NCBI RefSeq assembly: GCF_000002515.2
Contig: NC_006042.1
Coordinates: 186,001 to 250,000 of the forward strand
Direction of reading: 5' to 3'
Length of the DNA stretch: 64,000 nucleotides
Source of the DNA: Kluyveromyces lactis
Lineage: Eukaryota; Ascomycota; Saccharomycetes; Saccharomycetales; Saccharomycetaceae
A program made the translations under genes and the position numbers. The notes beneath the pieces are model-generated. The model had not been told where the DNA came from. It did not search any database and saw only the letters and a list, made by a program, of their open reading frames with translations. Numbering within the stretch: the stretch's first letter is position 1; every line of letters begins with the position of its first letter. Shown one piece after another: positions 48,901-56,961 of the stretch.

Positions 48901-49492
48901 CAGACAATATAACAAAAGGTACTCGAAAGATTTCTTAAGGTACTCTCTAGCTATGCAAATTCAAGATACGAAGTGGAAGATTGACGAAATTGAAAAATCT
49001 TATTTAAGAGCTATGGAGGAAGCTAAGTTCAGATTGGTTGATAATGAAGTCATGACAATGGCGGACTATATCAGAGGTAATACACCTGATGGAAAACCAA
49101 AGAAACAATCAATCATGAGCGATGAAGTAATGTATCTGAAGGAAAATGACATCTTTGATATTGACGCAGAACTCGGCAAGAAGTCGAAAGAAAAGAAGAA
49201 TAGAAGTTTCAAGAAACTTGCTGCTAAGCACAAATTGCCTTCCATTGATAATGTAAGCAATGATATAATTGCTGACATAGTAACAAAAGCAGTGAACGAT
49301 ACTGGCAACGGAAAAGAAAAACTTTCGTCTTCTAATTCTAAGATCAAAACACGTAAACTTAAACAAAAAAGACTGGACTCTAACAAGAGTATCAAATCTA
49401 ATGGCAAATCTCTTAAAGTCAACACTACAATTGGGTCAGACTGTCGTGATAACTATGCGCAGCGCAAGAGAGCATTCAATGTAGCAATTTGA
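45920..49492 (+). CDS. MIP1: Mitochondrial DNA polymerase gamma, Mip1
   Basis: The 1190-aa family A DNA polymerase starts with a presequence (MRYSIRLLQKGAGSIRRVRYFHR). The 3'-5' exonuclease motifs are DTLVFDVEVLYK (Exo I), VGHNVGYDRSKV (Exo II) and EYCAFDVEATSKVF (Exo III). Polymerase motifs are GADVDSEELWIASLVGDS (A), RDEAKIFNYGRIYGAGVKF (B) and ISIHDEIRYIV (C). After motif C a yeast-type C-terminal extension of ~300 residues ends in a Lys-rich tail. It replicates mtDNA. S. cerevisiae Mip1 is ~1254 aa. The neighbour order MIP1-SCD5 is as in YOR330C-YOR329C. Confidence 0.98.
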   Translation: MRYSIRLLQKGAGSIRRVRYFHRSAIVKVEEVEKPRINPVGIQYLSNSLHEQIFPSKDKYNKFFTEEEKQELINLSKTFLRNHDLLGKPTNISDPISFELPKLQGRILDEHFQKLGHFASEPYKSMCDNKFKNIVPRPKKWLRERGWYRYEPGKEPEKVPYPLEDTLVFDVEVLYKISHFPTLAVALSDKAWYLWCSPFMCDGEGSDNFKHLIPMNTLERPKLIVGHNVGYDRSKVLEEYNFTPSKAYFIDTMSLHVASSGMCSRQRPTYMKKLKRDEEVAQLNAENDDLPPIADVDEDSPWINKSSANSLKDVARFHCNIKMSKEARESFATLDKFEIINNFDSMVEYCAFDVEATSKVFDEVFPKFLQKCPHPVSFGALRFLSTSILPTRVGKWEKYLNSSETLFQDNKAKIEDKIVKIVEDTLQLKNQTELIKNDPWLKQLDWTAVPVKYTKSGEIRKNQKLPGYPEWYRSLFPSKSTTRPQITIRTRQVPLFFKLTWEDCPVVYTNSQGWCFRCDNSRVEEILAKNYVKAVEVDDYHEEDTTLFKIPHPNGPEFNCSTLLSKPFMHYFEKGVLKSQSKLAHDALQINASGAYWMSARERIMSQHVVSVNDFKSEFNAKTPFDKDLDVGIILPKLVPMGTVTRRSVENTWLTASNAKKNRIGSELKCNVEAPPGYTFVGADVDSEELWIASLVGDSIFDIHGATAIGWMCLEGTKSLGTDLHSKTAHILGCSRDEAKIFNYGRIYGAGVKFAAQLLKKFNPMLSEDEAKKTAERLYENTKGKKQRSTIFKTFWYGGSESILFNKLESIAEQDEPKTPVLGAGITYSLMKKNLGKDTFLPSRINWVIQSSGVDYLHILCCSMNYLIEKYSIDARLMISIHDEIRYIVSEKDKYRITLALQISNLWTRSYFSEQMCINDLPQNCAFFSAVDVDRVMRKEVDMDCITPSNPNAIPHGESLGILDILKITNGYLGEPTDAVDVSQFPYRHRESVFRQYNKRYSKDFLRYSLAMQIQDTKWKIDEIEKSYLRAMEEAKFRLVDNEVMTMADYIRGNTPDGKPKKQSIMSDEVMYLKENDIFDIDAELGKKSKEKKNRSFKKLAAKHKLPSIDNVSNDIIADIVTKAVNDTGNGKEKLSSSNSKIKTRKLKQKRLDSNKSIKSNGKSLKVNTTIGSDCRDNYAQRKRAFNVAI

Positions 49493-49863
49493 TGACTTTA
49501 AATTAATTTAGATAGTTAATAACCGTGTATAGCCTATCCGATGTAATATTATTAACTTTTCTAACATATCCTTGAATATATTAGAACCTACTCGTAAAGC
49601 ATTCCTATTAACATAAATAAACGTCTACAAACTATCAATACGCACTTAATCAGCCAGAATCCACAGCTTTTCATGACTATGAGGCCCCCGCTTCTGCGGT
49701 ACCTTGAAACAATTATTTGCAGGACTAAGCTGAAAAATTGTTCTTTTGATATGAATCAAAACAAAAAAGGTCTCATCAAAATGATAAATAGATGGATGGC
49801 TTGAAGAAAGAAGTCAAACAACCGAAACTCCACCTATTCTATCTGAGTGTGTGACTGTGCAAA
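49493..49863. other. MIP1-SCD5 intergenic region
   Basis: A 371-bp tandem-gene spacer. AT-rich 3' flank of MIP1, then CTGCGGTACC and ATTATTTGCAGG sequence, then the SCD5 leader. Nothing else was identified. Confidence 0.35.
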
Positions 49864-51840
49864 ATGTCATTTGATTGGTTGAATGTACCAGGGTTAGATA
49901 TTTCCAATGATTCACAGGCCTCTGTATCAAGTTCATCACCGCCTCCAGCGGTGTCATTCAGTTTCACTACAGCAGACAGACCTCAGGAACCCAGTAATCT
50001 GCAACAACCGCAAAGTCAACAATCACTGAGGGGACGTGAGGGCAATAAACTTACTGTTTCAGGATCTACAAGTAATTTTCAGGATTCGCAATCGAAGTCG
50101 CACACAATAGACGGAGCTCTTCACTCCCATTCAGAATCGGATATTGCCTCGTCGTATGTCGAAACTGCTCAGGAGTTACAGGTACCGCTAGCAGTTCCAG
50201 AATTCCAACTCACTCCTGATGAACGAAAAGCTTACTTGCGATGGTTTAGAGACCTAAGTTCCAGGATTCATTCGCGACCAATAACGTTGGACGATGTGTT
50301 TAACTTTCTAGCCAACTTCAGGATTGACGACACGATTAAAGAAAGGATTACACACATATTCAGAACATGTAGATACGCTGTAAATGAAGAGCAGTTTTAT
50401 GCCATCATTAGACTAGTTGCTCATGGATTACAGCAGCATTTCCTACCTACCCGAAGCATGATTCCCGAAAAGGCACCTGTGTTAAGACCAAAATCCATCT
50501 TATCTGCTAATGCTGGTCAAGAAGTATATGAGGAGGTGGAAGAAGACCCAAACAACGCTACTGATAAAAAGGTAGACTTTGATGGATTTGCATCTTTGCT
50601 CTTAACAGGGAAAGCAATACAAAAGAATATCAGAAGGAGAATCATGAAACGTAGAGATCAGATTAAGAAGGTCCGATTCTCCAAGAATCTGGTTACATTC
50701 GCAAACGATTTATCTACCAAGGCAATGAGCAGCATCTCGAGGTCTGGCAAACCTGCTGTCACTGCACCTGATAACGCAGCGTCTACTGAGTCTAGCCCTA
50801 GTGATGATTCAACTTTGGACCTATCACTACCGATGGAACAATTGCTAGCAAAATTATCTTCAAGAAATCGAAATAACAGTGCTTTAGTGAAGGAATTACC
50901 CTCGGATACTCAGCCTGAGACACAAGAAGAAAGAGAAGTATTAGAAGATATGAAGGACTCATTGAGCCATTTCAGACAGATCCAAAAAGTTGATAGTGTC
51001 ACACAGCTCCCTAACAACATGTCTTCATATGAATCTTCTAATTCTTCAGGGAGAGAGCAGGCTCTTGAACCACTAAAACCAACAGCAACTGGATCTGCAA
51101 ACTACTTGTTCAGACAGACTGTCCCTCCCTCTCACAATATAGATGCTAACAAAAACGACAACCATATCCTGGAACCACTAAAACCTACTGCGACTGGATC
51201 AGCAAACGAGATTTTCAAGAATATATTCAGAAGGAGCAAACCTGCGGAGCATTTGCCACAGCAGGGGCGTACTGCACCATTCGTGCCTCCACAAAGAAAG
51301 GTACAGTTCACCGAGGCGATGAAACCAACATCCACAGGCTCAGCAAACTATTTAATGAAGCAGCAATTTCAAGATCTTCAAGAATTTCAGCCGTTCCAAT
51401 CGGCTCTACCATCTCAGCAACAACAGCAACAGCAGTATCTCAGTCCACGACCATCGATTAATGCTTTTCAGCCTCCAAATCAAGGCCAGTTTTTGCAGCC
51501 CAATGCAGGTGGATTGGTTACATCACCTCAACCTCAACTCTCATCCCATTCCAATCTATCATCTGACGGATATTTCAGCTCACTCATAACCCCTTCACCA
51601 CCAATGATGCCCACATCGTCTCCTCAACCTCAGAACATATCGAACGGCGTGAATTTATCCGCAGCATACCAGCAGCATATTCCAGAGTGTGGCTCTAACC
51701 TCAATTATCAAGTGCGACCAAATGCTGTCAGTCCACGACCAGCACGTTCCCAGTCAGACAACATTTTAGATGATTTAAAGGCATTGCAGCAGCAAGTGGA
51801 TCAATTGAATCAAACATACTCATACGATGGGAGACGTTAA
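49864..51840 (+). CDS. SCD5: Scd5, actin/endocytosis adaptor that targets Glc7 (PP1)
   Basis: The 658-aa protein opens MSFDWLNVPGLDISND, identical in style to S. cerevisiae Scd5, and has the conserved core LTPDERKAYLRWFRDL and KVDFDGFASLLLTGKAIQK. The PP1-docking RVxF motif is KKVRFSKN (~residue 272). Three repeats follow: LEPLKPTATGSANYLF, LEPLKPTATGSANEIF and EAMKPTSTGSANYLM, which match the Prk1-phosphorylated LxxTxTG repeats of Scd5. The C-terminus is Gln/Pro-rich. It is shorter than S. cerevisiae Scd5 (~872 aa), mainly in the Gln-rich part. Scd5 brings Glc7 to cortical actin patches for clathrin-mediated endocytosis. Confidence 0.95.
   Translation: MSFDWLNVPGLDISNDSQASVSSSSPPPAVSFSFTTADRPQEPSNLQQPQSQQSLRGREGNKLTVSGSTSNFQDSQSKSHTIDGALHSHSESDIASSYVETAQELQVPLAVPEFQLTPDERKAYLRWFRDLSSRIHSRPITLDDVFNFLANFRIDDTIKERITHIFRTCRYAVNEEQFYAIIRLVAHGLQQHFLPTRSMIPEKAPVLRPKSILSANAGQEVYEEVEEDPNNATDKKVDFDGFASLLLTGKAIQKNIRRRIMKRRDQIKKVRFSKNLVTFANDLSTKAMSSISRSGKPAVTAPDNAASTESSPSDDSTLDLSLPMEQLLAKLSSRNRNNSALVKELPSDTQPETQEEREVLEDMKDSLSHFRQIQKVDSVTQLPNNMSSYESSNSSGREQALEPLKPTATGSANYLFRQTVPPSHNIDANKNDNHILEPLKPTATGSANEIFKNIFRRSKPAEHLPQQGRTAPFVPPQRKVQFTEAMKPTSTGSANYLMKQQFQDLQEFQPFQSALPSQQQQQQQYLSPRPSINAFQPPNQGQFLQPNAGGLVTSPQPQLSSHSNLSSDGYFSSLITPSPPMMPTSSPQPQNISNGVNLSAAYQQHIPECGSNLNYQVRPNAVSPRPARSQSDNILDDLKALQQQVDQLNQTYSYDGRR
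51069..51354 (+). repeat. Three PLKPTATGSAN repeats in SCD5
   Basis: Coding repeats at about 51069-51110, 51171-51209 and 51315-51356 encode PLKPTATGSAN, PLKPTATGSAN and AMKPTSTGSAN. In S. cerevisiae the threonines of these repeats are phosphorylated by the Ark1/Prk1 kinases. The number (three) is the same as I recall for S. cerevisiae. Confidence 0.8.
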
Positions 51841-52097
51841 AATGTAACCAAACTTCCACATAGCGCAAGAGTCGAAAATATATACAAAACGATATAGAAA
51901 TACTCGCAACACATACTTAAAGACAACCCTAGTCTTCATATTCACCTGTTCCAGATGGCAAGTGGGGAAGAAATAGAGGTAACGCTGCATATAAGTATTG
52001 TAGATCAATAATGCATGGTAAGTCCCAACGTACATCTTAATCACGTGACCAATTGAAAGATCACTGCTGCGAAAGGAATCCCAGGGCTCTTTTTGAC
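51841..52097. other. SCD5 3' flank up to the hAT element
   Basis: The 257-bp interval holds the SCD5 3' region with TATATACAAAACGATATAG-like polyadenylation sequence at 51880-51898 and a CACGTG at 52042-52047. It ends at the left terminal repeat of the transposon fossil. Confidence 0.45.
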
Positions 52098-52114
52098 CAG
52101 TACTGGGGACGAAT
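52098..52114 (+). repeat. Left terminal inverted repeat of hAT element
   Basis: CAGTACTGGGGACGAAT, exact reverse complement of 54539-54555. Its outer 8 bases CAGTACTG are themselves palindromic, so the precise transposon end could lie a few bases inward. Confidence 0.85.
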
Positions 52115-52257
52115 CACCTCAATTCACATTTCACTACGTTAATAAGATAGGACACTGCATTAAATTACATTAACATTCAAAAGTGGCTATTATATACAAA
52201 CCAAAGTGTCTATTTCATCGCTAAACTTCCCAAATTACTCTTTTGTAATAAGGAATC

Positions 52258-54320
52258 TTAGGCGCATAATGGGATTCCGCAATGTTCCGGTCCAGGTATC
52301 CAGATAGCTTTTAAAAACTTTGATTTCTTGACGTGGTTGATATCCAATGGTTCACCTGGTTTACTAAGCAAGGGAATATCAGAAGTTTCACCGTATCGTT
52401 TGCAATAATTGACGACATACCTTGTCGCTGATTCAATGACGTTCTCTTTGAACGATTGTTTGAAATAACTGTTCAATAGGTCAGTCTTACGGCGAAGCTG
52501 CAAGATATGTGCCACCGATATCCTGGTTCTTTGAACGCAAGGCCTATGCATTTTTCAAATTTGGGGTACGAGAACATGATCGCAGAGAAAAGTTGTTCCT
52601 GTGTACCATTTGATTTTAAATGAGTTTTCTTAAGCCCGATATTTGCTACGTCCAATATCATCGTAACCGTTTGATACTCCTCGAAAGACTTATAGTATTG
52701 ACGTATACTCATGTATTATTCAATTCCATTGCATAATGAATTTGTGGTGTCATCTTGAAGGAGCATAGTAACTTCTTAGAAAGTGTGCGTTATCCTTACA
52801 AAGAAAATAATATGCTCCACTTCCTCCTCTTGATAACATAATACAGAGCAGTCATCCGGAAATAGCTGGAGTTCAGGTTTGAAACAGTTATCAAAGAAAA
52901 ACTTCTTGGCACCTTCAGACACTTTTAGGAAAACTCCAAGTTGGGACAAAATGATGCCATAACTGCCAGATTATTTTTTTTTGATTTGAGGTCATCGACA
53001 CATCTATCGAAATGCTGAAATGTTTAGAATATCGCATGGCATGCTTTAATTGCTCCTTACATTCTTTTTCATATGATGATATGATTGGTAATCCAGCTTG
53101 TGTTGAGCTCGCTTATGAAATCCTTCATACCTTCATCTTCAATCATGTTGAGTGGCATAAAGCCTCTTATAAACTTGTCAAGGATACGAAGCTTAAAATG
53201 ATTAAGAGAAAGAAATTGAAGAAATTTCTCGATAAAAGGAATGGGTTTAGATTCACTGGCATGAACTGTCGGAAATAAATCGAGTACTCTTTGTTTATTA
53301 GCTAAACGCTTTCTAAAGAGTTCGTAGTCACAATTATGTTGTGGCTCAAGTGTCTGACAATATTTGATGAGGCGGGATTTCCATCCAAAGTAGATCTATG
53401 TTCACGTTTATCATATTTGCACACTGCTAAAGGTGATGCATCTTTTACTCTAGTAACCCAGATCGCATAAGGGGAGGGCGGGAGCCAAGTATCAAATTTT
53501 TTTCAACTTCTTCGCCAATATTATCTTCCCCTGGACGCATGACTAAAGAGGGCTTATTGAAGGGATTAAAAGAAAAGTCTTCGAACCCGAAGTCGAATTT
53601 CCTCTTGAATGCTGCTTCTGTCTGAGATATTCGTTAGCATGTGTTTCGCTTAGATGAATGGCTGTCGATTTTGAATCTGTGCTTCGATCTGAGTCACTTG
53701 AACTGCCATAACCGTGGAAGTTGCTAGGTTGAAGGAAAGTGTCATGTGGTTTATTTTTTGAATTCCTAGACTAGTCCCAGTTTGAGGAAGGGATCGAAAT
53801 TGTTTGGATAATATTGACAGCGCCAGTATACTGTAAAGGACCATTCAGTTCTTGAGATATAGCAGTTCCATGCTCATTTACTGAACATGAACCAATTGAT
53901 TGTTGCATGGGCGTGCCCTGTTCTGCTACTTTGCAATTATTGACATTCTGTCGAGCTCTTCAAAATGAGGAATCGTTTTGTGTTGCTCTGTTGAACATAG
54001 GTTTTTCAGACTCATTCTGAGGTTCAGTTGGGATTGATTTACTGTTCGTGATTTCACCTGCATCATCGTCATCATCATCATCGTCATCTTTTTGGATATT
54101 TCAGAGTTCTCTTCACAAGATGAAAAGTGCGGGTCTTCACCTTCTTCACATTTTAAATCATATTAAACGCCTGCATCGTCATCATCATCGACAAGTGTAT
54201 TAACAGAACTAACTTCTGAGAGACATGAATCGCCCTGTGAGCGTTGCTTCCTCCGCACTACACCATTCTGTTCTTTAAAATATCTTGTTCTTCTTTCTCG
54301 GAGATTGTACATCGTTAAGG
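52258..54320 (-). pseudogene. hAT transposase pseudogene
   Basis: Reading the minus strand from ~54,320 to 52,258, coding-like sequence persists across all three frames with several stops and shifts. In order it shows an acidic, low-complexity N-terminal region (poly-Asp at ~54180 and ~54070), a Ser/Asn-rich part, a BED-type zinc finger remnant (GNPASSNIVRHLSHN, with CKYDKREHRS before it, ~53341-53425; the second Cys position is Asp), the hAT-like RILDKFIRGFMPLNMIEDEG (~53130-53190) and FSISIDVSMTSNQ (~52980-53018), where the first catalytic Asp of hAT enzymes is expected. Two further open segments cover 52473-52712 and 52258-52551. At least five interruptions are visible, so it is inactive. 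I did not recognise a clear C-terminal dimerisation block. Confidence 0.8.
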
Positions 54321-54538
54321 AAGCTGCAACATTTGTTAAAATGTTTCAATTGATGTTAGCTTATAGTAATAGCCATGAAGTGCTTAATTGCAGGATTATT
54401 TACATTGTAAATGGAACATAGTTTATCGTGCATGTGGTAAAATTTCATTTACGCGTAAAGTTTCGCGTTTTAGTTAATGTAACAGTGAATCACTATGTAC
54501 GTATGGATTCGAATCATTAATCACTATTGACGGTCTCT

Positions 54539-54555
54539 ATTCGTCCCCAGTACTG
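54539..54555 (-). repeat. Right terminal inverted repeat of hAT element
   Basis: ATTCGTCCCCAGTACTG, exact reverse complement of 52098-52114. Confidence 0.85.
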
Positions 54556-54626
54556 ATGCAGGAGATGATCGGCCACTTTAGTTGACTTAGGGAGCAGCTG
54601 ATGGACACATTGTAGCTTGTAACCTG

Positions 54627-54646
54627 TGACCTGACCTGACCTGACC
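54627..54646. repeat. Short TGACC tandem repeat
   Basis: Four perfect TGACC units lie about 70 bp outside the right end of the hAT fossil and 225 bp upstream of the DUF2470 gene. The remaining sequence from 54556 to 54870 has no gene; it is the upstream region of that gene. Confidence 0.8.
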
Positions 54647-54870
54647 TACCATGCGTATAGCTATAGATGCCGTTGTTGGATACTACGAATCATCCCTATT
54701 TCTATTTCATGTGCTTCGTATCAGTATATGTGCAAATAATAGCGTATTGAAAGAGTGCACTTCTCCCATTTTACACTAAAAGATTGAAACAACGAAATCA
54801 AGGTATAGCCTGATAATTGATCAATAAAGATATATCGCCAATTACCGTTGTCCTGATAAGTTCAATAACA

Positions 54871-55524
54871 ATGTCTGAGAATACGACTTCTGCTAAGGGC
54901 ACAGCACAGAGCATTATTGCTCATATGAATAAAGATCATAAACTTGCATTAGAGGATTTTCTTTATGTATTTGGTAATGTGCCAATCACAGACCAAATCA
55001 GTAGCGTTAGATTGAAAGAATTTGAATTGGACCACATGACCATATTATTCCAACATGCTGCCATTGATTTTGATATTGAGAAGGTGATTCCTTTTGATCC
55101 ACCTTTAAGCAGTTTCAGAGATTCCAGAGACAGATTGGTGTCGATGGCCAAGGAGGCTGCCGAGAAAAGAGGAGTGTCGCACGTTATGATCAACGAGATG
55201 TCGTATCCTCGAGACTTTGTCGAATATTTGATAATAATTCTAGTGTTCCTACCAATAGTTGTTTTTATGAAGAGAAGCCTTCTACAATACTTCCCATTAC
55301 CGCAGTATATCATCGATTTTATCTCCAAGGACGCCGTCTTGATATCAATCATCATCGGTGAAATTATCTGCCATGCAGCAGAGACCTACTTCTTATTGAG
55401 ACCGAGACTCAACTACCATCGTGTTCCAACAGATTTCCTTGTGGAGTGGTATTTCTTCGGTATGTTAGAAGGATACCCTATAGTCAAACGATTCGATGAT
55501 CTTGCATACCAAAGAACACATTAA
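54871..55524 (+). CDS. DUF2470-domain membrane protein, function unknown
   Basis: The 217-aa product starts with a DUF2470-type segment (residues ~10-95) recognisable from AQSIIAHMNKDHKLALEDFL and LKEFELDHMTILF. In bacterial and plant haem-associated proteins this domain is linked to FMN-binding-like split barrels. Two hydrophobic stretches follow, at ~118-135 (EYLIIILVFLPIVVFM) and ~150-175 (DAVLISIIIGEIICHAA), so the protein is probably membrane-anchored. The C-terminal part contains LLRPRLNYHRVPTDFLVEWY. I know no S. cerevisiae counterpart. The frame opens at a TTG 54817; ATG 54871 is the first start. Its job is unknown; haem or flavin binding is only a possibility. Confidence 0.8.
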   Translation: MSENTTSAKGTAQSIIAHMNKDHKLALEDFLYVFGNVPITDQISSVRLKEFELDHMTILFQHAAIDFDIEKVIPFDPPLSSFRDSRDRLVSMAKEAAEKRGVSHVMINEMSYPRDFVEYLIIILVFLPIVVFMKRSLLQYFPLPQYIIDFISKDAVLISIIIGEIICHAAETYFLLRPRLNYHRVPTDFLVEWYFFGMLEGYPIVKRFDDLAYQRTH

Positions 55525-55732
55525 ATTGTAGATAAATCTATATATACAATTATATATACGGCTTTCACTGCAATTTGATAATGTAGATGTAATACCGTAC
55601 CAGCGTTAATGTAGCACAAGATACAATTCGGCAGCTATTCTCCCTTGTTCTGTTTTTGCCCTTCCAGCCGGTTTTTCTATAGAAGTTTAGGGTCACTATT
55701 ATTGTTGACATTTAAACAACTGATACATCGCA

Positions 55733-55801
55733 ATGCTACAATTCCAAGAGAAAGTAGAAGGAAAAACAGACCAAACGGTCATAGCTCGAGCTGTTGAGTA
55801 G
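55733..55801 (+). other. Upstream ORF of the Arl8-like gene
   Basis: ATG 55733 opens a 22-codon frame that ends in TAG at 55799-55801, two bases before the main ATG at 55804. If the transcript starts upstream of 55733, this frame would be translated first and the main protein would depend on re-initiation or leaky scanning. Confidence 0.35.
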
Positions 55802-55803
55802 GT

Positions 55804-56565
55804 ATGGATTGCTTCTGGAAATGGTTCAATCAATTTTGGGATTGGCTTTATACTGCGAGCACTCAGAAACAATTGAGCATTGCAGTTGTTGGTTTGCAAA
55901 ACTCAGGTAAAACGACTTTCACCAATCTGATAGCTGGAGAGGAGTTTGTGGTCGACACGATACCAACTTTAGGAGTAAACATCAAAGATGTAAAGCTGCC
56001 GAACCATACCAATCTAAAGGTATACGATTTAGCCGGCCAAACCCGCTTTCAAAAACTCTGGGATCGATGTTTCCAACAAGTCGATCTTTTAGTGTTCATG
56101 ATTGATTTATCCGATTTAACGAATTGGGAACAGGCAAAGAACAAGCTTCATGATGTGATAATCGCTACAAACCTGGAGCATGTACCTATTCTGATATTAG
56201 GTAACAAAGTGGACCTAATCCCGAAGTTTCATAGAGATTTATACGTTGCCAAGTCGGATGTTTCAGATCAACGGAGTTCAGTAGAAAACTCTGCGAGGAA
56301 ACAGACATGGAATTACGTCTCTCCCTTGTTACACAATTATGAATACGAAGATATACCGAAGTATGATTTAAATCCAGAAAATCAACACGTATTAAGCAAG
56401 GTAGAGGTTCTCTCGAAAGAATTGGGCATAGACTTGAAGCACGGATTGCTTCATTTACCACATGACTCGAAAGTCAAATTAAACAGAGACATCGCCCTAT
56501 TCTCAGTAAGTTGCAAAGACGGAACTTTGATAGACACCGTCATCGATTGGATCCTAGAATTATAG
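55804..56565 (+). CDS. Arl8-like small GTPase with a large insertion
   Basis: The 253-aa protein is an Arf-family GTPase closest in motifs to Arl8. The amphipathic N-terminus FWKWFNQFWDWLY takes the place of Arl8's DWFRSLFWKEE region, the P-loop is GLQNSGKTTF (30-39), switch I IPTLGVN, G3 YDLAGQTRFQKLWDR (Arl8 WDIGGQPRFRSMWER), G4 GNKVDL (133-138) and G5 SVSCKDG (234-240). Between G4 and G5 lie ~70 more residues than in animal Arl8 (186 aa), polar and tyrosine-rich. The first Gly of the usual DxGGQ is Ala. Arl8 works on lysosome/vacuole transport in other eukaryotes. S. cerevisiae has no recognised Arl8. Confidence 0.8.
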   Translation: MDCFWKWFNQFWDWLYTASTQKQLSIAVVGLQNSGKTTFTNLIAGEEFVVDTIPTLGVNIKDVKLPNHTNLKVYDLAGQTRFQKLWDRCFQQVDLLVFMIDLSDLTNWEQAKNKLHDVIIATNLEHVPILILGNKVDLIPKFHRDLYVAKSDVSDQRSSVENSARKQTWNYVSPLLHNYEYEDIPKYDLNPENQHVLSKVEVLSKELGIDLKHGLLHLPHDSKVKLNRDIALFSVSCKDGTLIDTVIDWILEL

Positions 56566-56961
56566 TTGTGCCTTGATATTTAAAAAGAAACCTCGATTCG
56601 AATATATAATTAAGTATGAACTGTCACTCAAAGGTATCATATTATCCTGCTTTTTCTATTCTATGTTACTAACTTTCAACTTTGCAGCATTTTCTCCGAT
56701 CTTGTCATTATGAAATTTAAAGAAAAAGTTGATTATTGAAAGTATTATTATACCAAGACATATTATTCAGAATGCAACTGATAAGGGTTCAAAAGGTGAA
56801 GAAACTACTGGGTAACAATTGCGCTTGAACTGCAAAGATACGCTTAATTCAGAAAGTTAAAGTTTTCCCTTCGATAATTTTACGTAACCGGAGAGTTCTG
56901 TTAATTGGTTATTCAACGAATTCAAGTATTTTTATTAGGGAAGCAAAAGCCAAGGAGTCCG
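56566..56961. other. Upstream region of the stress-domain gene with possible 5'UTR intron
   Basis: A candidate leader intron runs from GTATGA (about 56613-56618) through a perfect TACTAAC branch site (56667-56673) to TTTGCAG ending at 56687, about 75 nt in all. The donor is one base off consensus and no ATG precedes it, so it would be untranslated. The frame of the next gene starts at TTG 56905 but ATG 56962 is the first start. Confidence 0.35.

Larger units (their letters stand above)
52098..54555 (-). mobile_element. Decayed hAT-family DNA transposon (about 2.46 kb)
   Basis: The interval is bounded by perfect 17-bp terminal inverted repeats, CAGTACTGGGGACGAAT at 52098-52114 and its reverse complement at 54539-54555. 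The CAG...CTG ends suit hAT elements. Inside is a broken transposase on the minus strand (see separate entry). The 8-bp flanks are TTTTTGAC on the left and ATGCAGGA on the right, so no target duplication survives or the ends have been altered. No other copy of the terminal repeat was noticed in the window. K. lactis is known to carry the domesticated hAT transposase Kat1 and related Roamer elements; whether this fossil belongs to that lineage is an inference. Confidence 0.85.

Noticed and set aside
53012-53278. 88-codon plus-strand frame
   Set aside because: It is the reverse of the decayed hAT transposase, which reads better on the minus strand.
54627-54646. TGACC repeats as a CRISPR-like or telomere-like array
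   Set aside because: Only four 5-bp units without spacers; a plain microsatellite.
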